A stretch of DNA of 43,228 nt from Nitrosopumilales archaeon CG_4_9_14_0_2_um_filter_34_16 (GTDB lineage Archaea > Thermoproteota > Nitrososphaeria > Nitrososphaerales > Nitrosopumilaceae). The DNA lies in contig PFRJ01000049.1 in NCBI GenBank assembly GCA_002788515.1, forward strand, positions 1-43,228. Direction: 5' to 3'. Shown piece after piece: positions 7,260 through 15,354 of this stretch. The number at the start of each line of letters is the position of its first letter. The first letter of the stretch is position 1. The notes beneath the pieces are model-generated. The model did no database searches. It was not told the origin of the DNA and was given only the letters and a program-made list of their open reading frames with translations. A program made the translations under genes and the position numbers.

Positions 7260-9032
7260 ATGAAATTTTTATTAATTCTAGCGTTATCATTTTTATTTGT
7301 ACCTTTAGTATTTGCACAAGAACCTATTAAAGAAATACCAATAGGTGAATTTCAATCAGTTACAGAACTTTTTGATTCTTCATTTACTTTTCAAATGGCA
7401 TTTGTAATACTAATTGTAGGAAACGTAGTAATTATTTTAGTACATAAATATTTTTCAAAGTGGATTGACTCAAAAAAAATACGATACACTAGACCTCATA
7501 TTGCAAGATTTTTTAAAATGATTCTCCTTCCATTGTTTGTCATTGTTCTAATTACATCGATTAATTCGTATGTACAGGCTACAGATTTTTTTACAAAAAA
7601 CACAGAGTCTTTAAATGAAGAAATTACACCATCAAAAACTTTTACTAAGATTTTAAACAGCTTAACTATTTTGATTATTGGATATACTACAGGTCACATA
7701 ATAACAATAATTCTAAACAAACGTGAAAAATTAAGTCAAGAAAAAGAATATTTTGAAGCATGGAAAGAACTTAGAGGATTTTTAGATGATGTTGGAGATT
7801 TTTTCCATACCGTTTGTGAGTGGATTCCACCAAAATCTCCACCAGATGATATGACAGTGGAAGAGTTTGAAAATTTACTAAAAACTGGAAAAGGACAACA
7901 CTATCTTCAACAATATCGTACCTCAAAAGGCAATACTATTGGGATCTTTAAACAAAAAGTGTCGCACCCATTTCAAGAATGGCAAAAATCTGAGAAAGAT
8001 AAATATGAAAAATATTATGACGATTGCATTAGTGGAAATAATGAAACAAGTCATCCGCTAAGATCAGGTGTTGTTCCTAAAGAAATTTTTACAATTGATG
8101 AATGGCGGGAAGAAAAACAGTTCAATAATTATGATCCTGTCATACCTGGTGCAAAACTTGCAGGATATGCTGAAAAAAAATCCCATGATCTTCCAAAATC
8201 TCTAAATCAAATCATTCCTGTTGCAATATTTTTCGCAACAATACTTGTAGTGATGTCGTGGTGGAATATGGATATTTTGGTTTTAGGTACTGCAGTTGCA
8301 GGATTCGGAGTAGGTATTGGATTTGCATTAAAAGAAACGATGGAGAATTTTTTTGCGTATTTTATGATCCGCAAAGATAAGATTTTCACAGAAGGTGATA
8401 GAGTTGAGATAGACAATTACAATGGATATATCCATAAAATAACATCCAGAGTTACATATGTTAGACATGCATTAAATGAGTCCATAGCGATTTTCCCAAC
8501 AAGACAGCTTATTGCATCCAAAGTTATCAATTACTCAAAGGAAATGAAATTTGTTCCTGCAATAGTAGAAGTGGGTGTGTCATATCTAAATAATGCAAAA
8601 CAGGTTGCTGCAATTTTAACCAAAGTTGGACAACGTGCCATGCAAGAAATAAAAGACGACCGAAATAAACACATAGTAATTCAAAATCAATGCCCATACA
8701 TAGAAGATAATAAACCAAGTTGTGGTTGTGATAAAGATTTGATGATTGATCTTAAGCAACCCAAAGTAAGATTTGTTAAATTTAACGAATCATCATTGGA
8801 TTTCAAAGTATGGGTATATGTGCGAGAATATTCAATGCAATTCAAAGTTGAAAGTGCGATAAGAATGATGATTCAAGAAGAATTTGAAAAGTATGATATA
8901 CGAATCCCTTGGCCAATTAGAACTATTTATTCTGGAGATGATAAAAAAGAAGCAAGTGAAATAGCAAAACTGGAAAAGGAACGACAAGAAGCTTTGAATA
9001 AATATGGAACTGGAGATATCAATTTAAAATAA
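7260..9032 (+). CDS. MscS-family mechanosensitive channel with large soluble insert
   Basis: The 590-residue protein starts with a signal-like segment (1-19, ending VFAQ), then membrane helices near 46-63, 87-105 and 130-150. A charged soluble insert of about 165 residues follows (155-320). Two further helices come next, the second being the glycine/alanine-rich pore helix (AVAGFGVGIGFALKETMENF). The MscS beta domain follows directly (GDRVEIDNYNGYIHKITSR... FPTRQLIASKVINYS), with a C-terminal alpha/beta part. MscS channels open under membrane tension and release osmolytes. The insert and a Cys cluster in the C-terminal domain (QNQCPY, SCGCDK) are unusual compared with the 286-residue E. coli channel. 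It appears monocistronic. Confidence 0.9.
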   Translation: MKFLLILALSFLFVPLVFAQEPIKEIPIGEFQSVTELFDSSFTFQMAFVILIVGNVVIILVHKYFSKWIDSKKIRYTRPHIARFFKMILLPLFVIVLITSINSYVQATDFFTKNTESLNEEITPSKTFTKILNSLTILIIGYTTGHIITIILNKREKLSQEKEYFEAWKELRGFLDDVGDFFHTVCEWIPPKSPPDDMTVEEFENLLKTGKGQHYLQQYRTSKGNTIGIFKQKVSHPFQEWQKSEKDKYEKYYDDCISGNNETSHPLRSGVVPKEIFTIDEWREEKQFNNYDPVIPGAKLAGYAEKKSHDLPKSLNQIIPVAIFFATILVVMSWWNMDILVLGTAVAGFGVGIGFALKETMENFFAYFMIRKDKIFTEGDRVEIDNYNGYIHKITSRVTYVRHALNESIAIFPTRQLIASKVINYSKEMKFVPAIVEVGVSYLNNAKQVAAILTKVGQRAMQEIKDDRNKHIVIQNQCPYIEDNKPSCGCDKDLMIDLKQPKVRFVKFNESSLDFKVWVYVREYSMQFKVESAIRMMIQEEFEKYDIRIPWPIRTIYSGDDKKEASEIAKLEKERQEALNKYGTGDINLK

Positions 9033-9264
9033 AGACTACGTAATCAAGTATATTTTTTAACTGTTATTTGAAATCTACTTTTAATGAAAATTCTTTAATG
9101 TATTTAATTTAATTTTGAAAAATTCTTTTAAATTTGACAACAGAATATCCATTGATCGTAATTATATACCACAAAATTAAATGTGTTTTACACGTTCTTC
9201 AGAAAATTATGCCTATCTTGGAAGTATCCCTAAATTTAGAATTTGTGAAGAAATAAAAGATGAA

Positions 9265-9284
9265 TAGGGAATTTTTTTAAATAT
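9265..9284 (+). promoter_or_regulatory. Promoter: GGGAATTT element plus TATA box
   Basis: TAGGGAATTT (9265-9274) is followed by TTTAAATAT (9276-9284), GGG being 10 bases before TTAAAT. The ATG at 9305 is about 25 bases past the TATA centre. Confidence 0.55.
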
Positions 9285-9304
9285 AATAAATTAGTTTAAA
9301 AAAC

Positions 9305-9583
9305 ATGCAAGCTATCTGGAATGGAAAAATTATTGCCGAAAGCAATAACACTATAGTAGTTGAAGGAAATCATTATTTTCCATTTGATTCTATAAAAGAA
9401 GAATATTTTGAAAAAACCACATTTACTACTGTTTGTGGCTGGAAGGGGATGGCTAATTACTATTCAGTAACTGTTGATGGAAAAACTAACAAAGACTGTG
9501 CATGGTATTATGAAAAACCAAATGATGCAGCCACAAAAATCAAAGGAATGGTAGCATTTTGGAATGGCATTGAAATACGATAA
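9305..9583 (+). CDS. DUF427 domain protein
   Basis: A 92-residue protein with the full DUF427 pattern: it opens AIWNGKIIAESN, continues YFPFDSIKEEYF, then TTVCGWKGMANYYSV, and closes CAWYYEKPNDAATKIKGMVAFW. The family adopts a small beta-rich fold (beta-tent) and has no established activity. The gene stands alone, with a leaderless-type promoter fixing the ATG. The family assignment is confident; the function is unknown. Confidence 0.85.
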   Translation: MQAIWNGKIIAESNNTIVVEGNHYFPFDSIKEEYFEKTTFTTVCGWKGMANYYSVTVDGKTNKDCAWYYEKPNDAATKIKGMVAFWNGIEIR

Positions 9584-9715
9584 TTTACTCTGAGTTTATT
9601 GTAATTTAGTATGTTTTTTTATGGTAGCTAAAGACATTTGAATCATAAAGTGTGGATTTGATAAATTTTTAGATATGTTGTTTAGAATGATACGGCAAAA
9701 AACTTTTGAAAGAAA

Positions 9716-9865
9716 TTATTTTTCAAGATGTGATTCAATTTCTTTCTCATATGCGTCGGCTATCTCTAACGCATTTTTGATTATGTCTTCAAGAGTTTGA
9801 AACTCTTCATCCATCTTTCCAAAAAAATACTCTAGATCATTACTCGTATGATTCATTCGTAACAT
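9716..9865 (-). CDS. Small acidic helical protein (49 aa)
   Basis: A 50-codon minus-strand frame from ATG 9865 to TAA 9716. The product is acidic and helical (DLEYFFGKMDEEFQTL, then LEDIIKNALEIADAYEKEIE) and belongs to no family I recognise. Support comes from its promoter: the TTTGGGAATTT element, then TTATAT, then the ATG about 25 bases past the TATA centre, exactly as for neighbouring genes. A second in-frame ATG at codon 4 is possible. Confidence 0.7.
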   Translation of the reverse strand: MLRMNHTSNDLEYFFGKMDEEFQTLEDIIKNALEIADAYEKEIESHLEK

Positions 9866-9884
9866 AGAAATACTATGATAAAAT

Positions 9885-9908
9885 CGTATATAACCAAATT
9901 CCCAAATC
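9885..9908 (-). promoter_or_regulatory. Promoter: TTTGGGAATTT element plus TATA box
   Basis: Minus strand GATTTGGGAATTTGG is followed by TTATATAC (9893-9886). GGG starts 10 bases before TTATAT. It drives the 49-residue protein starting at 9865. Confidence 0.6.
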
Positions 9909-9987
9909 TAATTAAATAAAAATTAAAAAAGAAAATAGAATATCTTTTGAAAACTAAATATGATAATTAAATACTCATTATAACATA

Positions 9988-10170
9988 ATGAAAAAAATTA
10001 ACAGTTCGTTTAGAGATAGAGTTTTTTTAATAGGAGCAGTTTGTTTAGTCATAATTTTTTTATTGGATTTTTTTAGAATAAATCTAACAAATAATGTTAC
10101 TGTAATCGTAGTAATTGGATCTGTGATGGTTATTATCATGTATATACAAAATACTGTTAAAAAAATCTAA
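9988..10170 (+). CDS. Small two-helix membrane protein (60 aa)
   Basis: The 60-residue product has a basic N-terminus and two hydrophobic helices (about 13-29 and 37-53) separated by a short FFRINLTNN loop, with a basic C-terminus. No family is recognised. TATA-like TTAAATAC (9967-9974) and CTAAATAT (9954-9961) lie upstream. Composition and clean membrane topology favour a real gene; there is no functional clue. Confidence 0.6.
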   Translation: MKKINSSFRDRVFLIGAVCLVIIFLLDFFRINLTNNVTVIVVIGSVMVIIMYIQNTVKKI

Positions 10171-10218
10171 TATTTGTTTAAAGTTTTTTTAGATTATTTT
10201 ATGTGTTCATCCCGCATA

Positions 10219-10812
10219 TCATTTCCTTTCTATATGTAATGACTGTGCTTTTCTACCCGGATGTGTAATTTTTTCTTTTGATAATTTACGACCTAAGACA
10301 ATTTCTGACATTTCCACACTGCGTTTGATCAGATCCTTTGCACCTTCTTTAAGATCTGAACTATTCTTAACATAATCTACGTTTTTTTCCATGTCCTCTG
10401 CTGACCATCCTCTGGAATGAGCAATGTACGGAAACGGAGGAAATGCGAATCCTAACTCTGCAAAAAATCCCAACATGTGCCCTGCAACATCTTGAATATT
10501 ATCTTGTCCACCAGTAATGATGAATGCTGCAACTTTGTTTTGAATTAATACTTTATCTGCAATAGTTATTTGATTCTGAATACAGTTCATTCTCTCTGCC
10601 ATTTTGTAATATAGTGAACTTGCCGCACCCCATCTTATTGGTGTTGATACTATTATTACATCACCCCAATGAATTAGAGATTCATAAACTTGAACAAGCT
10701 GATCTGTATCATCCATCTGAGTGATGGAACATGGCCATGTACACGCTGAAGCACTTTTAGAATAATATCCCTCGCAAGATCTAAATTTCAAATCATTTAG
10801 TTTGATCAACAT
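10219..10812 (-). CDS. NADPH-dependent FMN reductase (flavodoxin-fold) domain, 5' part lost to a frameshift
   Basis: The 197-residue frame encodes most of a flavodoxin-like FMN reductase: MLIKLNDLKFRSCEGYYS, ACTWPC, SLIHWGDVIIVSTPIRWGA and AAFIITGGQDN. The first beta-strand and phosphate loop are missing from it. They are present just upstream in two frames: IRVVGIS in the Rieske frame, then NPRYSTSDKLLEIAIDYAKK in this frame, upstream of the ATG at 10812. One gene covering 10219-11321 therefore appears to have been split at the T6 run 10889-10894 (A6 on the coding strand). Proteins of this family reduce flavins or quinones with NAD(P)H. If the frameshift is real, this domain could only be made by slippage or by internal initiation without its FMN loop. 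Confidence 0.8.
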   Translation of the reverse strand: MLIKLNDLKFRSCEGYYSKSASACTWPCSITQMDDTDQLVQVYESLIHWGDVIIVSTPIRWGAASSLYYKMAERMNCIQNQITIADKVLIQNKVAAFIITGGQDNIQDVAGHMLGFFAELGFAFPPFPYIAHSRGWSAEDMEKNVDYVKNSSDLKEGAKDLIKRSVEMSEIVLGRKLSKEKITHPGRKAQSLHIERK

Positions 10813-10844
10813 AGTTTCTACGCCTAATTCTTTTTTTGCATAAT

Positions 10845-11321
10845 CTATTGCAATTTCAAGAAGTTTGTCTGACGTTGAATATCTAGGATTTTTTGATCCA
10901 TAATCGTAGTTGATATTCCAACAACCCGTATTTTCCCTTCCTCTCGTTTGATTTTTCTTGCTAACGGATGTGGTGTATGCGGTGTTTTATGTCTGGTTGT
11001 GATTGATTCGGTATTGATGTAAAGAACACCATCTTCAATTTTTAATTCGTATTGTGGTACTTTGTCTTGTTCAAATCCTGGCTCTCCAAAACCTTTTGTT
11101 CTGTGAAATTTCCAATTATGCCAAGGACATACTATGTATTCACCATCAAGACAACCTTGTCCTAATGGCCCTCCAACATGATTACAAATATTTGATATTG
11201 CTCCGAACTTGTCATTTTGATATGACAATGCTATTTGAATATTGTTTATGGTGATTTCTCTCAACGGTGGAATTTTAAAATCTTCCACATCTCCTATTTT
11301 GTACCAATTTTGATCAGCCAA
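10845..11321 (-). CDS. Rieske [2Fe-2S] domain protein, frameshifted before its reductase domain
   Basis: The 158-residue frame begins at TTG 11321 (an in-frame TAG lies two codons upstream). Rieske ligands are visible: C46-N-H48 and C65-P-W-H68, with VGGPLGQGCLDG between, as in the ferredoxin-type Rieske proteins of dioxygenases. After residue 115 the frame enters the first strand of a flavin-reductase domain (IRVVGIS) and then leaves it: the last 20 or so codons to the TAG are out of frame. Adding one A to the A6 tract (coding strand of 10889-10894) restores continuity with 10219-10812. The intact protein of about 365 residues would pass electrons between an FMN site and a Rieske cluster. 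Confidence 0.85.
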   Translation of the reverse strand: MADQNWYKIGDVEDFKIPPLREITINNIQIALSYQNDKFGAISNICNHVGGPLGQGCLDGEYIVCPWHNWKFHRTKGFGEPGFEQDKVPQYELKIEDGVLYINTESITTRHKTPHTPHPLARKIKREEGKIRVVGISTTIMDQKILDIQRQTNFLKLQ

Positions 11322-11429
11322 TTTCTACACACCAATAAAGTTCCTATCTTAAAAATACTAAGATCACTTCAATAGAATCTGCAAATACCTGTGATTTGAA
11401 TATGTTATGAGATATCATGAAAAACATTA

Positions 11430-11480
11430 CTATGCAAAAAACATCTGAGATATTTCAATGGATAATTTTTTTTGCATCAT
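11430..11480 (-). CDS. Possible leaderless 16-residue peptide
   Basis: An ATG at 11480 (with a second at 11477) lies 22-25 bases past the TATA box of a well-formed promoter and opens a 16-codon frame ending in TAG. It could be a true micropeptide, a leader for the Rieske gene 110 bases on, or the stub of a decayed gene. The promoter is more certain than the peptide. Confidence 0.3.
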   Translation of the reverse strand: MMQKKLSIEISQMFFA

Positions 11481-11497
11481 CCTATTACAAGAAAAGT

Positions 11498-11520
11498 CTA
11501 TTTAACCAAATTCCCAAATC
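11498..11520 (-). promoter_or_regulatory. Promoter: TTTGGGAATTT element plus TATA box
   Basis: Minus strand GATTTGGGAATTTGG then TTAAATAG (11505-11498), with the same 10-base GGG-to-TATA spacing. It faces the Rieske gene, whose start is about 155 bases past the expected transcription start. Confidence 0.55.
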
Positions 11521-11602
11521 TATTGAAAATATGCTAAAATTAAAAATTACAATTTTTTGATTTGGATAAATTCTTTTTAAGTAAAATTCAATTTTATTTT
11601 CA

Positions 11603-12898
11603 ATGAATAAGAGTCTAAAATATTTAGCAATACTGGCTTTGATACCTTTGTTTACAGCAGGTTTGGCTTCAAATTACTTTACTGAAGCTGATGCTGCAAC
11701 TAAAAGTCAAGGAAGTGAAGCCGCTGGGCGAGTAGGTATAAACTCATTTGGTTCTGCCAATAATGGTATTGTTTGTGGAGATGTTCTCTGCAAAGATTAT
11801 CCTGGTGGCAAAGCTGGATGGGAAGCAGATCAAGGAAAATCAAAAACTACTGTGATTCCACAATCTACTGAAAAAACAACTACAACTCCAAAAGCAGATA
11901 CAACTAAAACAGATGTAACAGAAAAAGATCCAGATTCAGTTCTTAGACTGTCAAGAGCAAATGTTCCGGCTGAAATTCCAATGCATAAGGGATTCTACAA
12001 CGGTGGTGAAGTGTACTATATCATCACTGATTCTAGTGATGCCATGCATGCAGATACAATTTCAAAGAAACAAGGTTGGAAAGTAGAACTTGCTCCTATT
12101 TTGGCAAAAGCTCCAGCAGCAGCACTGTCTAAAACATACATGTTTGTAAATGGTGTTAGCGGTGATGGTGTACATGGTTTCCAAGGTGAAGTATTCACAA
12201 GCACTCCTTCACAACCAGATGTGTATAGTGCATTAACATCACATGTACATGTTACATGGAATGACGGAAAACAGCCAAAAGTGCTTGATTCTGAAGCAAA
12301 AATTCTAACTGCAGTTAAAAACGGTGATGTCACACTTACCGAAGTATCTGTAGTTTTAAACATGCCTCAGATCGTGTGGCCTGATGGTCAGATGACAGTC
12401 AAAGAAGACAAGACATTAACTGATGAAACACCTTATGGTGGCGGTCAGGTTCTTGATATTGACAAAAAGAACAAGACTGTAACGTTTATAGCTCATCGTG
12501 GATGGGGTCCAGACGGTAGAACTATCTATTACATTGTAACAGATGCTACTCCTAGCGATCCTGCCGGAATGATGGGTGTTGTAAGTGCACCAACATCAGC
12601 TAGTTTGATTGCCAATGCAGCAGCAGTAGACTTGTATCAATTCAAAAACGGTCTGAAAGGTACTGGTCCTATGGGATTCCAACCCGGAATTGCAGCAGGA
12701 GCTCCAGGGGATGCAAACTATTCACCTATGTGGAGAATCTTCATGATAGGCTGGAATGATCCTTCTAGTGCACAATTACTAGAAACAATTGATGACATGA
12801 ATGCGTACAAAAAAGCTGGTCTGATTGACATCGGTATTGCTCGTCCAATGGATAGTGATCATATTGTTAACTGTCCATTTATTGATCCATTCCAATAG
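11603..12898 (+). CDS. Secreted protein with two related domains (DUF7482-like)
   Basis: The 431-residue protein has a signal peptide (1-32, hydrophobic LAILALIPLF, ending EADAAT), a CGDVLC pair, and a Thr/Lys-rich linker (about 80-110). Two related domains follow (about 118-270 and 275-431). Both contain GGxVxYIxTD-type openings (GGEVYYIITDSSD, GRTIYYIVTDATP), a hydrophobic YMFVNGVSG/YQFKNGLKG strand, a GFQ turn, and a VTWND/IGWND strand. The second ends in CPFIDP. I associate this pattern with the DUF7482 family of thaumarchaeal exported proteins; no activity is known. The ATG sits 24 bases past TTTTTAAG, predicting leaderless translation, and a strong hairpin follows the gene. Abundant expression is likely but unproven. 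Confidence 0.8.
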   Translation: MNKSLKYLAILALIPLFTAGLASNYFTEADAATKSQGSEAAGRVGINSFGSANNGIVCGDVLCKDYPGGKAGWEADQGKSKTTVIPQSTEKTTTTPKADTTKTDVTEKDPDSVLRLSRANVPAEIPMHKGFYNGGEVYYIITDSSDAMHADTISKKQGWKVELAPILAKAPAAALSKTYMFVNGVSGDGVHGFQGEVFTSTPSQPDVYSALTSHVHVTWNDGKQPKVLDSEAKILTAVKNGDVTLTEVSVVLNMPQIVWPDGQMTVKEDKTLTDETPYGGGQVLDIDKKNKTVTFIAHRGWGPDGRTIYYIVTDATPSDPAGMMGVVSAPTSASLIANAAAVDLYQFKNGLKGTGPMGFQPGIAAGAPGDANYSPMWRIFMIGWNDPSSAQLLETIDDMNAYKKAGLIDIGIARPMDSDHIVNCPFIDPFQ

Positions 12899-12969
12899 GA
12901 TCTTCAATTCTTTTTTCTATTTTTTATTTTTGTGTATGTATTGTACGTGTATCACAATACATACACAAA
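12899..12969 (+). terminator. T-tracts and a 16-bp perfect hairpin after the secreted-protein gene
   Basis: T-rich runs (12909-12930) typical of archaeal terminators follow the stop codon. A perfect inverted repeat then pairs 12929-12944 (TTTGTGTATGTATTGT, counting flanking T) with 12954-12969 around a 9-base loop. It could stabilise the 3' end or stop transcription. A DNA-binding palindrome is the alternative. Confidence 0.55.
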
Positions 12970-13113
12970 TGAACAATTGTCTAGATAATCTCGTACAAAT
13001 CTAGCATTCTTGCTATGTTTTACCAGAATTTAACCAAATATCCAAAACTATGTAATTTTATCTGTTAATGTTATGTTTGATTTTTAATTTGGAAGAATTG
13101 TTTAATATTCTAA

Positions 13114-14259
13114 ATGCAATTTTATACTAATTTGAATCAAAAACTTGTTATTCCTGTAATTGGATTATCTGTAGTAATAATTGCGACTTTTTTAATATTT
13201 TCTAACCTACAATTGTCTCCTATTGATTCTGCATCGGATGAAACAGTTTCTATTGTTATGTCAGAACCAAATGAGCCAACATATACTATGATGGAAACAA
13301 ATGGACAAAAACACATCATCCCACTTGATAAAATTCGTGGTGGTGGTCCTCCAAAAGATGGAATTCCCTCAATTGACAATCCTGTATTTACAGATATTTC
13401 TGGTTCTAATTTTATGTCTGATTCTGATATAGTGATTGGTTTAGAGATTAATGGTGATGCAAAAGCTTACCCACTGTTCATTTTAGTTTGGCATGAAATT
13501 GTAAATGATAAAGTAGGAGAAACTCCCGTTTCAGTAACTTATTGTCCATTATGTTATACAAGTCAGGTTTTTGAGAGAATTCTTGATGGAAGAGAAGTAG
13601 AGTTTGGAACTTCTGGAAAATTATACAACAGTAATTTGTTAATGTATGACAGATTAACAGAATCCTATTGGAGTCAAAGTTTGGGCATGGCCGTAACTGG
13701 TCCTTTGTCAGGATCTCAACTAAAGACAATCCCATTTGATCTGATTACCTGGGGGGATTGGAAGAGACTTCATTCGGATACACTTGTATTGACAACTGAC
13801 ACTGGGCATATTCGTTCGTATGCTACTGATCCGTACGGAAATTATTACAGCGAACCAAGAATAATGTTTCCAGTAGAAAACAGTGATGATAGAATGCATC
13901 CAAAAGAGATAATCATTGGATTCAATGAAGATGATATCTACAAGGCTTACAAACAAGATGACATTGAATCTGACAAAGCCATAAATGATTTTGTAGGTCT
14001 AACCCCAATAGTGTTGATATCTGAACATGATCAGAATTCTAGGATTTTTCAAAGAACTGTAGATGGTAAACTTTTGAGATTTCTTTACGATGATGGCATG
14101 TTAGTTGATTCTGAGACAAAATCTATGTGGACATATGACGGCATGGCCATTTCTGGTCCTATGGCTGGAAGTATTCTGCAACGAATGCCAATACATCCGG
14201 GATTCTGGTTTGAATGGGTTGCATTTCACCCTGACACCATTGTATATGGTGAATCCTAA
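13114..14259 (+). CDS. DUF3179 domain protein, membrane-anchored
   Basis: The 381-residue protein has one N-terminal helix (about 10-29) and then the DUF3179 domain. Recognisable are GDAKAYPLFILVWHEIVND, VSVTYCPLC, EFGTSGKLYNSNLLMYDR, TESYWSQ and a second YDDGMLVD/MWTYDG half. The family is exported or periplasmic and of unknown function; the CPLC pair and His are conserved in it. The start needs care: TTTAAT (13101-13106) lies only about 10 bases before the ATG, so a leaderless message might instead begin at TTG 13132 (codon 7), leaving the membrane helix intact. It abuts the next gene without a gap (TAA then GTG), implying an operon. Confidence 0.8.
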   Translation: MQFYTNLNQKLVIPVIGLSVVIIATFLIFSNLQLSPIDSASDETVSIVMSEPNEPTYTMMETNGQKHIIPLDKIRGGGPPKDGIPSIDNPVFTDISGSNFMSDSDIVIGLEINGDAKAYPLFILVWHEIVNDKVGETPVSVTYCPLCYTSQVFERILDGREVEFGTSGKLYNSNLLMYDRLTESYWSQSLGMAVTGPLSGSQLKTIPFDLITWGDWKRLHSDTLVLTTDTGHIRSYATDPYGNYYSEPRIMFPVENSDDRMHPKEIIIGFNEDDIYKAYKQDDIESDKAINDFVGLTPIVLISEHDQNSRIFQRTVDGKLLRFLYDDGMLVDSETKSMWTYDGMAISGPMAGSILQRMPIHPGFWFEWVAFHPDTIVYGES

Positions 14260-14760
14260 GTGACACCAGTAAAAAAAGCAGTTATTGCTGGCATCCTTAC
14301 AGTTACAGTATATCTTATTGTGGTAGTTGTTACTACACCTGCTCTAGAACCTTTAGATGCCATCAACGCCGCATTCCAACTAAATTCAATAGTGATTATT
14401 GGAATGGGATTTGGATTTGGCATTCAGATATTTCTTTCAGAAAAAAGTAAGATGCTTGGCTGCAAACTAGATGTAAAAAAGAAATCTTTTATGGGAAATT
14501 CTGGAAGTACTGCTGCTACTTCCTTTTTTTCATTTTTCTCCCTAGTACCGCTTGGCTGTTGTGGTTGGTGGCTGTATGCATTATCTTTACTTCCAAGTGT
14601 AGTTGGAACAGGCGTATCTGCAGTATTAATTGAATATAGTCAGGCTCTATCTTATTTTGGATTGGTGATAATTTTTTCATTTAATGGATTGACTGCATAC
14701 AAATTATACAAGGAAAAAAAGTTACAAACATTAAACAATATTAAAAATCAAGAAACCTGA
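14260..14760 (+). CDS. Four-helix membrane protein with GCCGWW motif
   Basis: The 166-residue protein starts at GTG immediately after the DUF3179 stop. It has helices at about 7-27, 42-60, 85-120 and 128-150. Cys68 lies in the loop after helix 2 and Cys100-Cys101 (LGCCGWW) inside helix 3, preceded by a small-residue stretch (SGSTAATS). It is related in layout to the protein at 16393-16872, which has ACSCGP at the same place after GSVFGSLFGAA. Adjacent or spaced Cys in a membrane helix suggests thiol redox or soft-metal (Cu, Hg) handling. That fits the nearby DsbA-like protein but is inference. Its last 13 bases overlap the convergent gene at 14748. Confidence 0.7.
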   Translation: MTPVKKAVIAGILTVTVYLIVVVVTTPALEPLDAINAAFQLNSIVIIGMGFGFGIQIFLSEKSKMLGCKLDVKKKSFMGNSGSTAATSFFSFFSLVPLGCCGWWLYALSLLPSVVGTGVSAVLIEYSQALSYFGLVIIFSFNGLTAYKLYKEKKLQTLNNIKNQET

Positions 14761-14951
14761 TTGCAACTTCCACATCCATTTTTCCTTGTACCAAACCAGA
14801 TTAATCCTGCTGGTAAAGTTACATAAAGCATTATAGAGTTAGGAATTCCCCATAACGTATTATTTCCAATGACATATCCTAATGTTATTACTATCATCAT
14901 GCTAAGCGCAACAACGCCTGAAATTTTATTAATTATGTCTTTATTATTCAA
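14748..14951 (-). CDS. Small membrane protein with C-terminal CGSC motif
   Basis: The 67-residue protein starts at TTG 14951, has two hydrophobic helices (about 10-29 and 36-53), and ends TRKNGCGSCNQVS. The CGSC pair resembles a redox-active or metal-binding CxxC on a short cytoplasmic or external tail. The TTG start is supported by the TATA box about 27 bases upstream, and no better ATG is available in frame. It converges on, and overlaps, the GCCGWW membrane protein. Confidence 0.7.
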   Translation of the reverse strand: MNNKDIINKISGVVALSMMIVITLGYVIGNNTLWGIPNSIMLYVTLPAGLIWFGTRKNGCGSCNQVS

Positions 14952-14974
14952 CTACTGTTTTCATCAATTATCGA

Positions 14975-14996
14975 TATTTAATAAAATACCCAGATC
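14975..14996 (-). promoter_or_regulatory. Promoter: divergent copy of the GGG-10-TATA element
   Basis: Minus strand GATCTGGGTATTTTA then TTAAATAT (14981-14974). GGG starts 10 bases before TTAAAT, as at the better matches. It drives the TTG-started CGSC protein. Confidence 0.5.
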
Positions 14997-15153
14997 AATT
15001 TTTAAACCCACATGAATCACAATCAAATTTCTTTTTAGGTTTGTGAGCTTTTTCGATATGACGCATTGTTCTTTCAGGATCTGAAAATTTCATATCGCAT
15101 TTTGGACAAATATTGCCTACGATGATCTCTTTTTTACGTGATAGAAATCCCAT
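14995..15153 (-). CDS. C2H2 zinc-finger small protein (52 aa)
   Basis: An ATG at 15153 opens 52 codons ending at TGA 14997-14995. The product has a C2H2 finger (CPKC then H-x4-H in TMRHIEKAH) and a second half-finger, CDSCG, near the C-terminus, within a basic context (SRKKE, HKPKKK). Such small finger proteins are frequent in Nitrosopumilus-type genomes, and the finger resembles the one embedded in the NDH-2 fusion (C185-H206). DNA, RNA or protein binding are all possible. Its stop overlaps the promoter of the next minus-strand gene. Confidence 0.75.
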   Translation of the reverse strand: MGFLSRKKEIIVGNICPKCDMKFSDPERTMRHIEKAHKPKKKFDCDSCGFKN

Positions 15154-15354
15154 TACTTTTGTAAATTATGTCCCAATAAAACAATTTCCCCAATTGTTTT
15201 GAATAAACATTTTAGTTTTATTTAATAAATGGAAAATAATCAATTGCATGCACAAATGTTGAACACATATGTGAACTATCATCCTGAACTTGAATGTGAA
15301 AATAAATGATGGAATTTTGGTAAATTCTTTTAAACATGTTACCAAAGTAATCTC

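Noticed and set aside
9181..9267. 28-codon frame after TATATAC
   Set aside because: The TATA box is only about 17 bases before the ATG and the product has no recognisable feature.
15229..15309. 26-codon frame starting MENNQLHAQ
   Set aside because: No promoter at the right distance, no motif, and too short to separate from chance.
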